Source: Amycolatopsis xylanica (GTDB taxonomy: Bacteria; Actinomycetota; Actinomycetes; Mycobacteriales; Pseudonocardiaceae). From it: 64,000 bases of DNA. The notes beneath the pieces are model-generated. The model searched no databases, had not been told where the DNA came from, and was given only the letters and a program-made list of their open reading frames with translations. The translations under genes were made by a program, and so were the position numbers. How positions within the stretch are numbered: the stretch's first letter is position 1; each line of letters opens with the position of its first letter. Below are positions 1 through 8,774 of the stretch, in pieces. Location: the NCBI RefSeq assembly GCF_900107045.1, contig NZ_FNON01000006.1, positions 124,001 to 188,000 on the forward strand. Reading direction: 5' to 3'.

Positions 1-2565
1 CGAACTCAGGCCGACCGAACTCTCACCGGTCGCCGGCGAGGTCGAGAGCATCACCGGCGCGCGGGTGTCCGGACCCGGGTCGAGCGCCCAGACCACGTCC
101 ACCCAGTAGTTGGTGTCCGAATAGGACTGGTTCGGGAACCCGGACGAGCCGAAGCGGAAAACGCCGTTCGGGCCGTCGGTGCCGCTCTTCAACGCGGTGA
201 GCGGATCCAGGGACGCGCTCTTGTCGGTGAAGTAGGCGAGATCGGACGCGTAGTGCCCGGTCGGCGCGTAGTACGACGCGATGTACGTGGTGCCGGCCGT
301 GACCGCGACCGAGGTCGGCAGCGCGAGTGTCTGCCAGCCGTTCGTGGTCTCACCGACGAAGGTGCCGGTGCCGAGCAGCTGCCCGCCTGCCGTCCACAGT
401 GAACCGGTGTGCGTGCCGGTGTTGTTCGCGCCCTTGTAGAACTTGATGCCGCGGACGTAGCCGTCCGAGCTGGCGCGGAACTTCACGCCGACCTCGACCG
501 GGCCGTTGTCGGCCGTCGAGGTGGTGCCGGGCACCGTCTGGTCGGTCCAGATGCTGCACGGGCAGGTCCTGGCGTTGACCGTGATCTGGGCCGACACCGC
601 GGCGGACAGGTTCGCCGAGTCGTCGACCGCGCGCGCCTTCATCACCGGGGTGCCCGCGGTGGCGGGCACGAAGGTGTAGCTCCAGCTGGTGCTGCCCGCG
701 TTCCACGTCGCCGAGTGCCAGGTGACGCCGTTGTCGGTCGACACCTCCACGCCCGCGACCTGGCCCGCGCCGTTGTCGATGACCGTGCCGGTGAACGTGT
801 AGTTGTTGCCGACCGTGGTCGGCGGCGCGTTGGTGATCGCGACCGTCGGCGCGAGCGTGTCGAGGCTCGCGGTCGCCGCGGTCAGCCCTGCCTGCAGCGT
901 GCCAGGCTGGACGCCCATGTCGGCCAGCAGGTTCACGGTCGCCTGCTTGATCCGGACGTCGGAGGTCGGGCCGCTGCCGTTCTCGCCCTCGAACGCGTGC
1001 TTGTCGTCGAGGCCCCAGGCCCACTGCACGGTGCCCGCGCCGAACACGAGCGCGCCGCTGGGCTGGTAGCGGTAGTAGGTGAGCGCGTGCGTCTTCGTGC
1101 CCGTGCCGTAGAGGTCACCATAGTTCTTGAGCACGTAGTTGCCCTCGGTGATGTTCACCGTGGTGCGCGAGAGCTGGGCGACGCCCGGCGGCTGGAAGCC
1201 GTTGTCCTCCACGGTGTCCCACTCGTAGCCGAGCGTGCCCTGCGCGAAGGTGTAGACGTTGCCCGGCGCCATGGTGGCCAGCGGGGTGTTGCGCCAGAGC
1301 CGCATCTTCCCGTACGCCGACGGCACGCTCATCGAGTCGGTGCGGCGGCCGTTGACCGTGAAGATCTGGCCGAGCAGCGAGTTCTCCGGCTTTCCACCGT
1401 CGGACGGCGGGCTGAAGCGCGGGTCACGCCAGGTGCCGGTCCAGGCCGGGTTCGGGTCGATCTTGGCGTTGGCCTTGGTCTCCTTGTAACAGACCACCGT
1501 GCGCCAGTCGTTTGTGGACTGTCCCATGCTGGGTTCCCAGCGGGTCTTCCAGAAGATCTCGTTGCCGGTGAAGAACGCCATGTTGACGCCCGCGGCGCGG
1601 GCCGCTTCGACGTTGTTGCGCTGCTCCGCCGACCAGTACTCGTCGTGGCCGACCGCCATGAACACCTTGTGGTTGGTGATCAGGTTGCCGCGCCGCGCCG
1701 AGTCGACATCGGTGGTGTAGCTCAGGTCGTAGCCGTTGGCCTCGAGGAACTTCAGCATCGGGACTTCGGCGTTGAAGATGTAGTTGTCGTCGCCCTGGCC
1801 GTAGAGCGGGCGGTTGTAGCTCACCTTGTACGCGGAGCCCTGGGCGCCGGGGCCGGTGCCGGTGTAGAGGCTGTTGCCACCCTGTCCTGAGTAGACGGTG
1901 CCGTTCGGCGCGCGCCCGGTCTGTCCGCCATAGGCGTTATAGGCCTGCCAGGTCGAATCCGACGTCTGGAACAGGATCTTCGAGGTGCTGGTGTCGTCGC
2001 GGATGACGAACGCGATCTCGTTCTCGCCGCCGGTGTCGTCACGGCGCAGAACGGCGTAGTAGAGCCCGGAGACGGCCGTCGACGGCACGTTCCAGGTGAC
2101 GGACGGCGCCCAGTTGCCACAGTCGACGAGGCCGGTGGACGGCTCGGACTGGCAGGCGGGCTGCACCTGTGCACCGGTTCGTGTCAGCGTCTGCTGGAAT
2201 CGCGCGCCGGCGTTGTTGTAGTAACCCAGGCGGAAGATGTCGATGTGGTAGTTGACCGCGTTGGTGTTCACCTTGAACGTGACGGTGCCACCGGGCGCCG
2301 AGCTGATGTCGGTGGTGAACCCGTGGATGGTGTCATCGAACGACTCGACCATCCAGTTCGGCGTGCCGGGCTGGGTGTTCTCGCACGCGACCTTGTTGGT
2401 GACGGGCGCGGTACACGGAGCAGCGGCCGCGGGGGTCGCTAGTAGCGTCGAAGCCGGAACCGCCATGAGTAGGCCGGCCACCACCCCCATGGTCGCGGAG
2501 AGAGCGGTCCCCCTGGCGGTCCGGCCGCGTCTTAATCTGGGCAGCCGGAATGGGAACGATAGCAT
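1..2565 (-). CDS. Large secreted protein with N,N-dimethylformamidase-beta-like, Ig-like and DUF4082 domains (3' end outside window)
   Basis: The frame is open from an ATG at 2565 to the left edge (855 codons), so the C-terminus is missing. A long signal peptide (about residues 1-50) carries an Arg-rich n-region, a hydrophobic core and an Ala-rich cleavage zone. Residues about 55-460 resemble the C-terminal domain of the N,N-dimethylformamidase large subunit (DMFA2_C type), with the conserved stretch VGHDEYWS and a nearby FFTGNEIFWKTRW. An Ig-like domain follows (about 575-670), then a DUF4082 domain (about 690-825) containing YKGANNTGTHTGSLW. The last visible residues look like the start of another Ig-like (Big_5) repeat. 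Such proteins are extracellular, often with further sugar-binding or Ig repeats, and the real substrate is unknown; amidase activity is not implied. The gene has its own 214-bp upstream gap. A long open frame on the opposite strand is a GC shadow. Confidence 0.85.
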   Translation of the reverse strand, partial: MLSFPFRLPRLRRGRTARGTALSATMGVVAGLLMAVPASTLLATPAAAAPCTAPVTNKVACENTQPGTPNWMVESFDDTIHGFTTDISSAPGGTVTFKVNTNAVNYHIDIFRLGYYNNAGARFQQTLTRTGAQVQPACQSEPSTGLVDCGNWAPSVTWNVPSTAVSGLYYAVLRRDDTGGENEIAFVIRDDTSTSKILFQTSDSTWQAYNAYGGQTGRAPNGTVYSGQGGNSLYTGTGPGAQGSAYKVSYNRPLYGQGDDNYIFNAEVPMLKFLEANGYDLSYTTDVDSARRGNLITNHKVFMAVGHDEYWSAEQRNNVEAARAAGVNMAFFTGNEIFWKTRWEPSMGQSTNDWRTVVCYKETKANAKIDPNPAWTGTWRDPRFSPPSDGGKPENSLLGQIFTVNGRRTDSMSVPSAYGKMRLWRNTPLATMAPGNVYTFAQGTLGYEWDTVEDNGFQPPGVAQLSRTTVNITEGNYVLKNYGDLYGTGTKTHALTYYRYQPSGALVFGAGTVQWAWGLDDKHAFEGENGSGPTSDVRIKQATVNLLADMGVQPGTLQAGLTAATASLDTLAPTVAITNAPPTTVGNNYTFTGTVIDNGAGQVAGVEVSTDNGVTWHSATWNAGSTSWSYTFVPATAGTPVMKARAVDDSANLSAAVSAQITVNARTCPCSIWTDQTVPGTTSTADNGPVEVGVKFRASSDGYVRGIKFYKGANNTGTHTGSLWTAGGQLLGTGTFVGETTNGWQTLALPTSVAVTAGTTYIASYYAPTGHYASDLAYFTDKSASLDPLTALKSGTDGPNGVFRFGSSGFPNQSYSDTNYWVDVVWALDPGPDTRAPVMLSTSPATGESSVGLSS

Positions 2566-2779
2566 CACAATTGCTCCAGTCACCGTATTCGGTTCCCGCA
2601 TCTGGTCGGTTGCGAAATCGACGGTGACCGCGCTCTCGTTACAGAATTCCTGCCCCAGCGGGTTTTTCAACTGCCACAGTTCGGTAACACACTAATTCGC
2701 ACATGCGTCTTCACGCATTGTTCTCGTTACCGCCAACCTGTGAATTCCCACAGCCGGGTTGTTGCGCACCAGCCGCCGA

Positions 2780-4312
2780 TCAGGTGACGTTCCGCGGCGC
2801 CAGCACCGGTGACTCAGGGTCGAGCACCTCGACACGCAGATCGATCGACGCCTTGTCCACACAGCTGCCCGTTCGGGCATCCCAGATCCAGTGGTGGCGC
2901 GGGCATTCGATCTTGCCGTCGCCGATCTCGGCGAACGTCAGGTCCTCGCCCGCGTGCGGACAGAAACGCTGGATGCGCAGGCCGTCACGTTCGATCGTTT
3001 CGGTGTTCTGCCGCTCACGGAGCATCTGCATGGTTTGCGCCGGGTGGTTTCCGTAACGGAGCAGGCCCATGAATGTGAGATCGAATACATCGGGTTCGCG
3101 ATGCAGTCCGAGGCGCATCGAAAGCAGTGCCTCTTCCCAACCGGTCTTACCGTCGACGATCAGGCGGAGCACCCTCGGTGACACCAGCAGTGTGTACGCG
3201 GGGTCATACGGTTCTTCACCCTCGATGACGAAGTGCTCGGCCAGCTTGCCCAGCCGGACGTCCCAGTTGTCCGTGCCCGCGATGAGCCGGATGTCCTTGC
3301 TGTAGTCGCCCAGGAACCGCTTGTTCCACTGCTGCAGGGTGCCGAAGTACTTCTCGATCTCTTCCATCGTGACCCGCGGCTCGGGGCCGGCGTAGAACGC
3401 TTCCCACTCGTTACGCCGCCGCTCGCGGTACGCGTCGAGGTCTTCGTCCAGTTTGGACTCCGGACCCCGATGGGCAACCGCTTTGCCCGAGTCGATCTCG
3501 ATGTGGTCACCCGGCCCGATCCGGATGACCTCGGCCTCCGGGCAGGCCTCGGTGAACCCGTCGGCCACCTGGTCCCAGACCGGGAAGATGGTGGCGTCAC
3601 GGTCGTTGTACGCCGCGAGTTCGGGGTCGAGGAAGCAGGCGGGACCCGCCGACGGCAGGAACGCCTTGGCCCCGGTCAGCTTGACCTTGCGGTACAGCGT
3701 GTCCATGAGGTCGTCGCGCACACCGGCGACCTTCTCGGCCATCACCCGCGCGGGGTAGTCGTAGCAGTTCGGGTACCACATGGCGCCCGAGAACTGGGCC
3801 GCCAGCAGGTCGATCTCCGAGGGCAGCTCGGACATCGGAGTGTTGCAGTCGTTGAGATCGAGGAAGCGGTAGCCGCCGATGTCGAGCAGCAGCCCGCTGT
3901 CCTCTTTGTGACTGGTGTCCAGGTAGATCGTCGCGGTGAAGCCCTCGGCGAGCTCGTAGGACTCCTTGTGGTCGAGCGCGACCACGTTCTCGAAGCCCAG
4001 CGCCTTGAACTGCTTCACCATGATCTTCGAGCGATACTTCGCCACCAGGACAGTGATGTCGCGGGGGAGCTGGTCCAGCAGCTTCTCGTCGAAGTGGTCC
4101 TCGTGCGCGTGCGACACGTAGAGATAGTCGAACCCGCCGCCGACCACGTCCGGCAGCAGCGCGCGGTTGTCCGGGTACGGGAACCAGGACTGCAGGAACG
4201 CCGGGTAGAACCACGGGTCCATCAGCAGCCTGGTGCCCGCGTGCTCGACGACGAACCCGGCGTGACCGAGATAGCGGATGCTGGACATGCTCTGTGTTCC
4301 CCGATCACTCAT
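2780..4312 (-). CDS. Metallo-beta-lactamase fold / Rieske [2Fe-2S] hydroxylase, NamH (UDP-MurNAc hydroxylase)-like
   Basis: A 510-residue protein in two parts. The N-terminal part is a metallo-beta-lactamase-like domain with the metal motif HAHEDH near residues 68-73. The C-terminal part is a Rieske domain (last 70 residues) with paired ligands in CPH and CPRHH. This fusion and length match mycobacterial NamH (Rv3818 type, about 516 aa), which hydroxylates UDP-N-acetylmuramate to the N-glycolyl form, and more distantly CMP-Neu5Ac hydroxylase. It is the last gene of a three-gene sugar-nucleotide operon, so an N-acyl amino-sugar nucleotide substrate is likely; which one is not known from sequence. 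The ATG at 4312 overlaps the epimerase stop (ATGA). A second ATG at 4288 has a better ribosome-binding site (GGGGA) and is a serious alternative start. Confidence 0.75.
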   Translation of the reverse strand: MSDRGTQSMSSIRYLGHAGFVVEHAGTRLLMDPWFYPAFLQSWFPYPDNRALLPDVVGGGFDYLYVSHAHEDHFDEKLLDQLPRDITVLVAKYRSKIMVKQFKALGFENVVALDHKESYELAEGFTATIYLDTSHKEDSGLLLDIGGYRFLDLNDCNTPMSELPSEIDLLAAQFSGAMWYPNCYDYPARVMAEKVAGVRDDLMDTLYRKVKLTGAKAFLPSAGPACFLDPELAAYNDRDATIFPVWDQVADGFTEACPEAEVIRIGPGDHIEIDSGKAVAHRGPESKLDEDLDAYRERRRNEWEAFYAGPEPRVTMEEIEKYFGTLQQWNKRFLGDYSKDIRLIAGTDNWDVRLGKLAEHFVIEGEEPYDPAYTLLVSPRVLRLIVDGKTGWEEALLSMRLGLHREPDVFDLTFMGLLRYGNHPAQTMQMLRERQNTETIERDGLRIQRFCPHAGEDLTFAEIGDGKIECPRHHWIWDARTGSCVDKASIDLRVEVLDPESPVLAPRNVT

Positions 4313-5292
4313 GCGTTCGCGGTGCTCTTCGCCCACCAGTCGACCAGGCCGCGCAGGCCCTCGTCGAGCCCGATCTCCGGCTGCCAGCCGAGATCGCGGG
4401 CGGCGGCGGAGATGTCCGCGAGCCTGCGCGTCACCCCGCCCATCTTGCGCTCCGGGCCGTGCTCCGGCTCCAGGTCGGAGCCCATCGCCGCGAGCAGCGC
4501 GAGCGCCAGCTCACGCAGGCTGGTCTCCTGGGCGCTGGCGATGTTGTACACCGTGTCGGTGACGTCGGCCCGCGCCGCGAGCAGGTTCGCCCGCGCGATG
4601 TCGTGGACGTGCACGAAGTCCATGGTCTGCGCGCCGTCACCGAAGATCAGCGGGGCCTCGCCGCGCGCGACGCGCTCCATCCAGCGGATGAGCACCTCGG
4701 TGTACAGCCCGTGCACGTCCATCCGCGGTCCGTAGACGTTGAAGTACCGCAGCGCGACGTAGTCGAGGCCGTACATGGCGTGGAAGCTGCGCAGCATGCC
4801 CTCGTTGAACGCCTTGGCGGCGCCGTAGAAGGTGTCGTTGTTGTACGGGTGGTGGCGCTCGGTGGTCGGGAAGACCTCCGCGAGGCCGTACACCGACGCG
4901 GTCGAGGAGGTCACGACCTTCTTGACGCCCTTGGCCGCGGCGGCCTCGTAGACGGTGAACGAACCGTCCACCAGGGACTCGAGCGCCAGCCTCGGCTGCT
5001 CGGCGCACTGGGTGATCCGCAGCGCGGCGAGGTGGAAGACGACGTCCTTGCCGTCGGTGAGCTCGTGCACCAGGCCGGGGTCGTTGATGTCGCCCTCGAC
5101 CAGCCGGACGCGGTCACCCGCCGCCTCGACGGCCTCGGCGAGGTTCTCCCGGCGGCCGCGCACCAGGTTGTCCAGCACCACGATCTCGGCCGCGCCCGCG
5201 GCGGCGAGCTGGTCGACCACCGCCGAGCCGATGGTCCCGGCCCCGCCGGTGACCAGGAATCGCTGTCCTTCGATCGGCTGCGCCGCGGTCAC
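4309..5292 (-). CDS. NAD-dependent epimerase/dehydratase (extended SDR, UDP-sugar 4-epimerase type)
   Basis: 327 residues, typical of extended SDR sugar-nucleotide epimerases. The N-terminal Rossmann motif is TGGAGTIG (residues about 15-22), the catalytic pair is YGAAK, and SSTASVYG supplies the catalytic Ser/Thr region. NVYGPRM and the DFVHVHDIA stretch are characteristic of UDP-glucose/UDP-GlcNAc 4-epimerases and related dehydratases. It starts with GTG at 5292, behind a GAGGAG ribosome-binding site, and overlaps the upstream oxidoreductase stop as GTGA. It overlaps the downstream NamH-like gene as ATGA, so the three are surely cotranscribed and translationally coupled. The exact substrate cannot be assigned. 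Confidence 0.85.
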   Translation of the reverse strand: MTAAQPIEGQRFLVTGGAGTIGSAVVDQLAAAGAAEIVVLDNLVRGRRENLAEAVEAAGDRVRLVEGDINDPGLVHELTDGKDVVFHLAALRITQCAEQPRLALESLVDGSFTVYEAAAAKGVKKVVTSSTASVYGLAEVFPTTERHHPYNNDTFYGAAKAFNEGMLRSFHAMYGLDYVALRYFNVYGPRMDVHGLYTEVLIRWMERVARGEAPLIFGDGAQTMDFVHVHDIARANLLAARADVTDTVYNIASAQETSLRELALALLAAMGSDLEPEHGPERKMGGVTRRLADISAAARDLGWQPEIGLDEGLRGLVDWWAKSTANA

Positions 5293-6341
5293 ACTCGCTC
5301 CTCTTGTTTGACGTCAACGAAGACTCCACCACGGCGCAGGCTTTCCGACGCCGCTTCCAGCAACGCGAGCACTCGCAGCCCGGAGTGGCCGTCCGTGAGC
5401 GGCCGCCGATCCTGGGTGATCGACTCCGCGAACTCGGCCATCACCGCGCGCAGTGCCTCGCGTTCACCGAGCGCGGGCGCGACCATGTCGCCGACCCGGT
5501 ACGACACGATCGTCCGCGCCCGCTTCTCCTCGGTGAGTTCCCCGGCGGGCGACCTGTCGACGCCTCTGTCGTAAATGGACAGTCGCTGGCTCGGGTTGAG
5601 GTCGTCCCAGACGACCGTCTTCGCCGATCCGCCGATGACCATCGTCCGGATCTTGGTGGGGGAAAGCCAGTTCGCGTGCACGTGAGCCATGCCACCATGG
5701 CTCAGCCGCAGCGTGAGGTGCGCCACACAGGCCTTTCCGGCGCCGATCGGGTCGGAGCCGTGCGCGGCCACCTCGGTGACGTGGATGTCCGGCGGCAGGA
5801 TCGCGTCGAAGATCGACAGGTCGTGCGGGGCGAGGTCCCACAGCACGTCCACGTCGGGCTGCACGAGCCCGAGGTTGATGCGCACCGAGTCGAGGTACTG
5901 GATGGTGCCGAGCTCGCCGCCGGCGATGATCTCGGCCAGGTGCCGCACGGCGGGCGTGTAGCAGAAGGTGTGGTCCAGCATCAGCTTCAAGCCACGGGAA
6001 TCCGCGGCCTCGACCAGTTTGCGGCCGTCCGCGTAGTTGGCGGCCAACGGCTTTTCGACGAGTACGTGCTTGCCCGCTTCGAGCGCGGCCATCGCCACCG
6101 GCAAATGGGTGGCGGCGGGTGTCGCGATGGCGACGGCGTGCACCGCCGGATCGGCGAGCACTTCTTCGAGTGAGTCGGATACCCGGACGGTCGAATAGCC
6201 GCCGAGCACCCGGCGCGCGCGTTCGGCGTCGAGGTCACACAGATATTCGAGTCTCAGTCCGGAAGTTGCTTGCGCGTTCCGGACCAGGTTGGGTCCCCAG
6301 TAACCGGCGCCGATAACGGCAAGCCCGATGGCGGCAGACAA
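5289..6341 (-). CDS. Gfo/Idh/MocA family NAD(P)-dependent sugar oxidoreductase
   Basis: About 350 residues. The N-terminal nucleotide-binding motif is VIGAGYWGPN, followed by the family signature EKPLA with its catalytic Lys (about residue 100), and a C-terminal Gfo/Idh alpha/beta domain with HDLSIFD. The closest architecture is the WlbA/WbpB-type dehydrogenases that oxidise UDP-N-acetyl-hexosaminuronates. First gene of the operon with the SDR epimerase and the Rieske/MBL hydroxylase, which together suggest stepwise modification of a nucleotide-linked amino sugar. Start choice: a TTG at 6341 has GGGGA seven bases upstream and gives an N-terminus close to the Rossmann strand; an in-frame GTG at 6365 has no visible ribosome-binding site. 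Confidence 0.82.
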   Translation of the reverse strand: MSAAIGLAVIGAGYWGPNLVRNAQATSGLRLEYLCDLDAERARRVLGGYSTVRVSDSLEEVLADPAVHAVAIATPAATHLPVAMAALEAGKHVLVEKPLAANYADGRKLVEAADSRGLKLMLDHTFCYTPAVRHLAEIIAGGELGTIQYLDSVRINLGLVQPDVDVLWDLAPHDLSIFDAILPPDIHVTEVAAHGSDPIGAGKACVAHLTLRLSHGGMAHVHANWLSPTKIRTMVIGGSAKTVVWDDLNPSQRLSIYDRGVDRSPAGELTEEKRARTIVSYRVGDMVAPALGEREALRAVMAEFAESITQDRRPLTDGHSGLRVLALLEAASESLRRGGVFVDVKQEERV

Positions 6342-6520
6342 AACGATCCCCGTTTTCCCGGGCACGAACGGCCACGACGACCGTTGATTCGCGGAGCCAC
6401 CGCCCGCTGTTACAACTCACCCAACTACTTGCTCCGTTGGTGGGTGTAACGACCCACGCCGAATGGGCGAATCATGATTAGCCGCGGCCGCCCACGCCAC
6501 GCCTGAAGCGAGGATCCGCA
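6342..6520. other. Divergent intergenic region between sugar operon and secreted DUF11 gene
   Basis: About 180 bp separate the two divergent start codons and must hold both promoters. I see no convincing -35/-10 pair, hairpin or operator. On the plus-strand side, GCGAGGATC at about 6507-6515 may serve as the ribosome-binding site for the gene starting at 6521. Confidence 0.5.
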
Positions 6521-7495
6521 ATGACGACGAAGCCCTTCCTCCGGCGCACCAGCGCCATCGCCGGCTTGGCTCTCCTCACCGGGGCCGGGTCGGTGCTCAC
6601 CGCAGTACCCGCGCTCGCCGACCCGCTCCCCGAGGTCGCGTTGAGCGTTTCGCAGTCCGTAGTTCATCCCGGCGACACCTTCACGGTCACCGAGACGATC
6701 AACAACATCAACGATTTCACCGTGCTGCACCCGGCGGCCGTGCTGGTGACCTTGCCGGACGCGCTGCAGACCTACACCACGCTGCAGGGCTGCTCGGGTT
6801 CGGTCGCGGGCTCGTGCGTCCCGACCACCGGCGGGTACAAGTTCGTGCTCGCCGAGGCGATGGACCAGCACACCGGCGGCGTCACGACGTTCACCTTCAA
6901 GGTCGCCGACAACGCGCCCGACCTCACCGAGACGCTGCGCGGCCAGCTGGTCGGCAGCAACTACGGGTCGGAGCCGGTGACCGGGCCGACGATCACGATC
7001 GACGCGAGCGCGGACGCGGCCGTCTCGGTCAACGTCACCCCGCACCCCGGTCTGCTCAGCGGCCGGTTCGACTTCGCGGTGAAGGTGACCAACGGCGGCC
7101 CCGGCGTGATCCGTAACGCCAAGATCACGACGACGTTGCCACTCGGCCTCTCCGCCACCGCCAGTGGCGCCTGCGCGCCCAGCGCCGGCAAGGCCGTCTG
7201 CACGTTCAACGGGGTGGCGAACGGCAGCAGCTCGACCGCGAACTTCTCGGTCCCGTTCGGACTGTTGACGGTCGGCCTGCCGTTCGAGTTCAAGACCTCG
7301 CGGACCTCGTCGGACTCGCGTGACCCGAACCCGGCCAACGATTCGGTGACGACGACCTGCACGGTGGTCACCCCGCTGCTGGTGAACTGCTACCAGGGCG
7401 GCGGCGGCGCCGCCAAGGTCGCGGCTTCGGTCATGCAGAGCTTCGCGAACCTCAAGGTGGTCGCGAAGAACCTGAAGCCCGCTGCCCGCCGCTAA
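6521..7495 (+). CDS. Secreted DUF11-domain protein
   Basis: 324 residues with a clear signal peptide (residues about 1-33, ending ALA-DP). The mature part consists of two Ig-like/DUF11-type beta-sandwich repeats: residues about 40-150 with HPGDTFTVTETINN, and about 165-280 with VTNGGPGVIRNAKITTTLP. Such repeats occur in actinobacterial cell-surface or secreted proteins. There is no LPXTG motif and no C-terminal membrane anchor; the C-terminus is short and basic. The gene is alone on its strand, divergent from the sugar-nucleotide operon. Its TAA stop overlaps the stop of the convergent BtrH-like gene in the tetranucleotide CTAA at 7492-7495. Function unknown. Confidence 0.85.
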   Translation: MTTKPFLRRTSAIAGLALLTGAGSVLTAVPALADPLPEVALSVSQSVVHPGDTFTVTETINNINDFTVLHPAAVLVTLPDALQTYTTLQGCSGSVAGSCVPTTGGYKFVLAEAMDQHTGGVTTFTFKVADNAPDLTETLRGQLVGSNYGSEPVTGPTITIDASADAAVSVNVTPHPGLLSGRFDFAVKVTNGGPGVIRNAKITTTLPLGLSATASGACAPSAGKAVCTFNGVANGSSSTANFSVPFGLLTVGLPFEFKTSRTSSDSRDPNPANDSVTTTCTVVTPLLVNCYQGGGGAAKVAASVMQSFANLKVVAKNLKPAARR

Positions 7496-8658
7496 AGCAC
7501 TTCGGTCAGATCCTTGACCGCCGCGACCTCGGCGGCATGGATCTCCCGGAGCCGCGAACCGAGGTCGGTAAAGATCCCGTTCACCTGTTCATCGGTGAAC
7601 GGGATCTCTGCGTCGTAGTGCCCACGCACCCGCCACAGCTCGGCGCCGGCCTCGGCGGCCGCCTCGACCCCTTCGTCACCACCGCGCACGCCCTTGGTCA
7701 CGGCGGCGGTGAGGTCCCGCATCCACCCGAACTCGGTGACATGCTTGGGCAACGCGGCTTCGGCGAGCTCATCCCATTGGGTCGCGATGGCCCGCCACTG
7801 CTCGGCCTGCTCGGTGAGCGCTTCGTTGTCCAGCAACGCGCCCGCCTCGGTGAGCGAGTCGGCGAAGAGGTCCCGTGAGTGCCCGCCGGTCATGCCCGCG
7901 GTGGTGACGCCTTCCCAGATGGTCAGCAGCGAGCTGACCAGTCCGCGCCGGGTGGCGAAGACCGTCGGCCAGCCCTTGGGCCCGCGCTCGTCGGTCATCG
8001 ACTTGGCCCAGCGGTCCCAGGTGGGCAGCGCGAACGAGGTCGAGCTGCCGGAAAGCCTTTGCACGCAATCATTCAGGCCGGCGCGCACGGCCTTCTCGAG
8101 GTCTTCGACCGGGCCAGGTCCGATGTTGACGAGCAGGTTCTTGTACGACCCGACGCGGGCGCGGGCGGCGTCGAACCGGGCGCGCTCGACGGTCAACGGC
8201 TTGAGGTTGCGATCGTCGACGAGGACCCTGCCGTCCTCTTCGCCGTACGCGACCACGAAGTGCCCGCCGTGGCCGTTGAGCTTCTCCGGCAGGTGCCGGT
8301 AGCCGAGAGTCTGCTGATCCGGCAGCACGATGACGGGCTCGTTCTCCTTCAGCGCGGCCGAAAGCCGTTTCGCCGCACCACGTTTCCCGCCGGTCGTGTG
8401 GACGTTCGCCTTGAGTCCCAGTCTGTCTATTGTGGACTCAAGCCAGGTCTTGGGGTATTGCCACTGGTTCCGGAACGCGACGACCAGCGTCGCGTCCACC
8501 TCTCGCGCGAACTCGAACAGGATGTACCCGGCCCCGATCCCGCCGGACACGGCGAACACCAGCGCCTCGCTGACCTCGGCTCCCCGCGCGGCCAGCACGT
8601 TGGCGACAGCCGCCGCGTCAGCCTGCCGGCCACCTCTGAGCTGGTACTCGCTCTCCAT
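7492..8658 (-). CDS. BtrH N-terminal domain-containing protein (DUF4872-like C-terminus)
   Basis: About 388 residues. The N-terminal half resembles the BtrH_N domain, a papain/C39-like fold named after the acyltransferase of butirosin synthesis: EALVFAVSGGIGAGY early, and GGHFVVAYG before residue 155. The C-terminal half is alpha-helical and resembles the DUF4872 partner domain. In BtrH itself a His-Cys pair lies near the N-terminus; here the equivalent stretch reads GGRQADAAAVANVL with no Cys, while the later His is present, so the enzyme may lack the acyl-transfer nucleophile. Start: ATG at 8658; an in-frame TTG at 8682 is possible but less likely. No biosynthetic genes lie beside it. Confidence 0.7.
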   Translation of the reverse strand: MESEYQLRGGRQADAAAVANVLAARGAEVSEALVFAVSGGIGAGYILFEFAREVDATLVVAFRNQWQYPKTWLESTIDRLGLKANVHTTGGKRGAAKRLSAALKENEPVIVLPDQQTLGYRHLPEKLNGHGGHFVVAYGEEDGRVLVDDRNLKPLTVERARFDAARARVGSYKNLLVNIGPGPVEDLEKAVRAGLNDCVQRLSGSSTSFALPTWDRWAKSMTDERGPKGWPTVFATRRGLVSSLLTIWEGVTTAGMTGGHSRDLFADSLTEAGALLDNEALTEQAEQWRAIATQWDELAEAALPKHVTEFGWMRDLTAAVTKGVRGGDEGVEAAAEAGAELWRVRGHYDAEIPFTDEQVNGIFTDLGSRLREIHAAEVAAVKDLTEVL

Positions 8659-8723
8659 ACCCAGACATTTTGCCACGCCCAAGTCAAGAACTCGTGAGCG
8701 TCAACCCGCCCAAATACCCGGGG

Positions 8724-8767
8724 TCGTGAGTGTTTTGGCCGGTTAGAACCGGCCGGAACACTCACGA
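8724..8767. repeat. Family A palindrome (TTAGAA-centred hairpin)
   Basis: Arms of 21 bases (8724-8744 and 8747-8767), with two mismatches, flank the dinucleotide AG. The core reads GGCCGGTTAGAACCGGCC and the outer ends are TCGTGAGTG and CACTCACGA. The hairpin lies seven bases beyond the stop of the minus-strand YVTN gene and upstream of the BtrH-like gene, where it could act as a terminator or mRNA 3' structure, although no T-tract follows. Related copies occur at 21597, 57380, 58929, 59112 and 61012. Confidence 0.85.
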
Positions 8768-8774
8768 GCCCGGA

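Noticed and set aside
409..1890. 493-codon plus-strand open frame at the left end
   Set aside because: Lies wholly antisense to the secreted DUF4082 protein, whose signal peptide and domains are clear.
2853..2861. Replication origin (perfect DnaA box TTGTCCACA)
   Set aside because: Single box inside a coding region; no cluster, no dnaA/dnaN and no AT-rich unwinding element.
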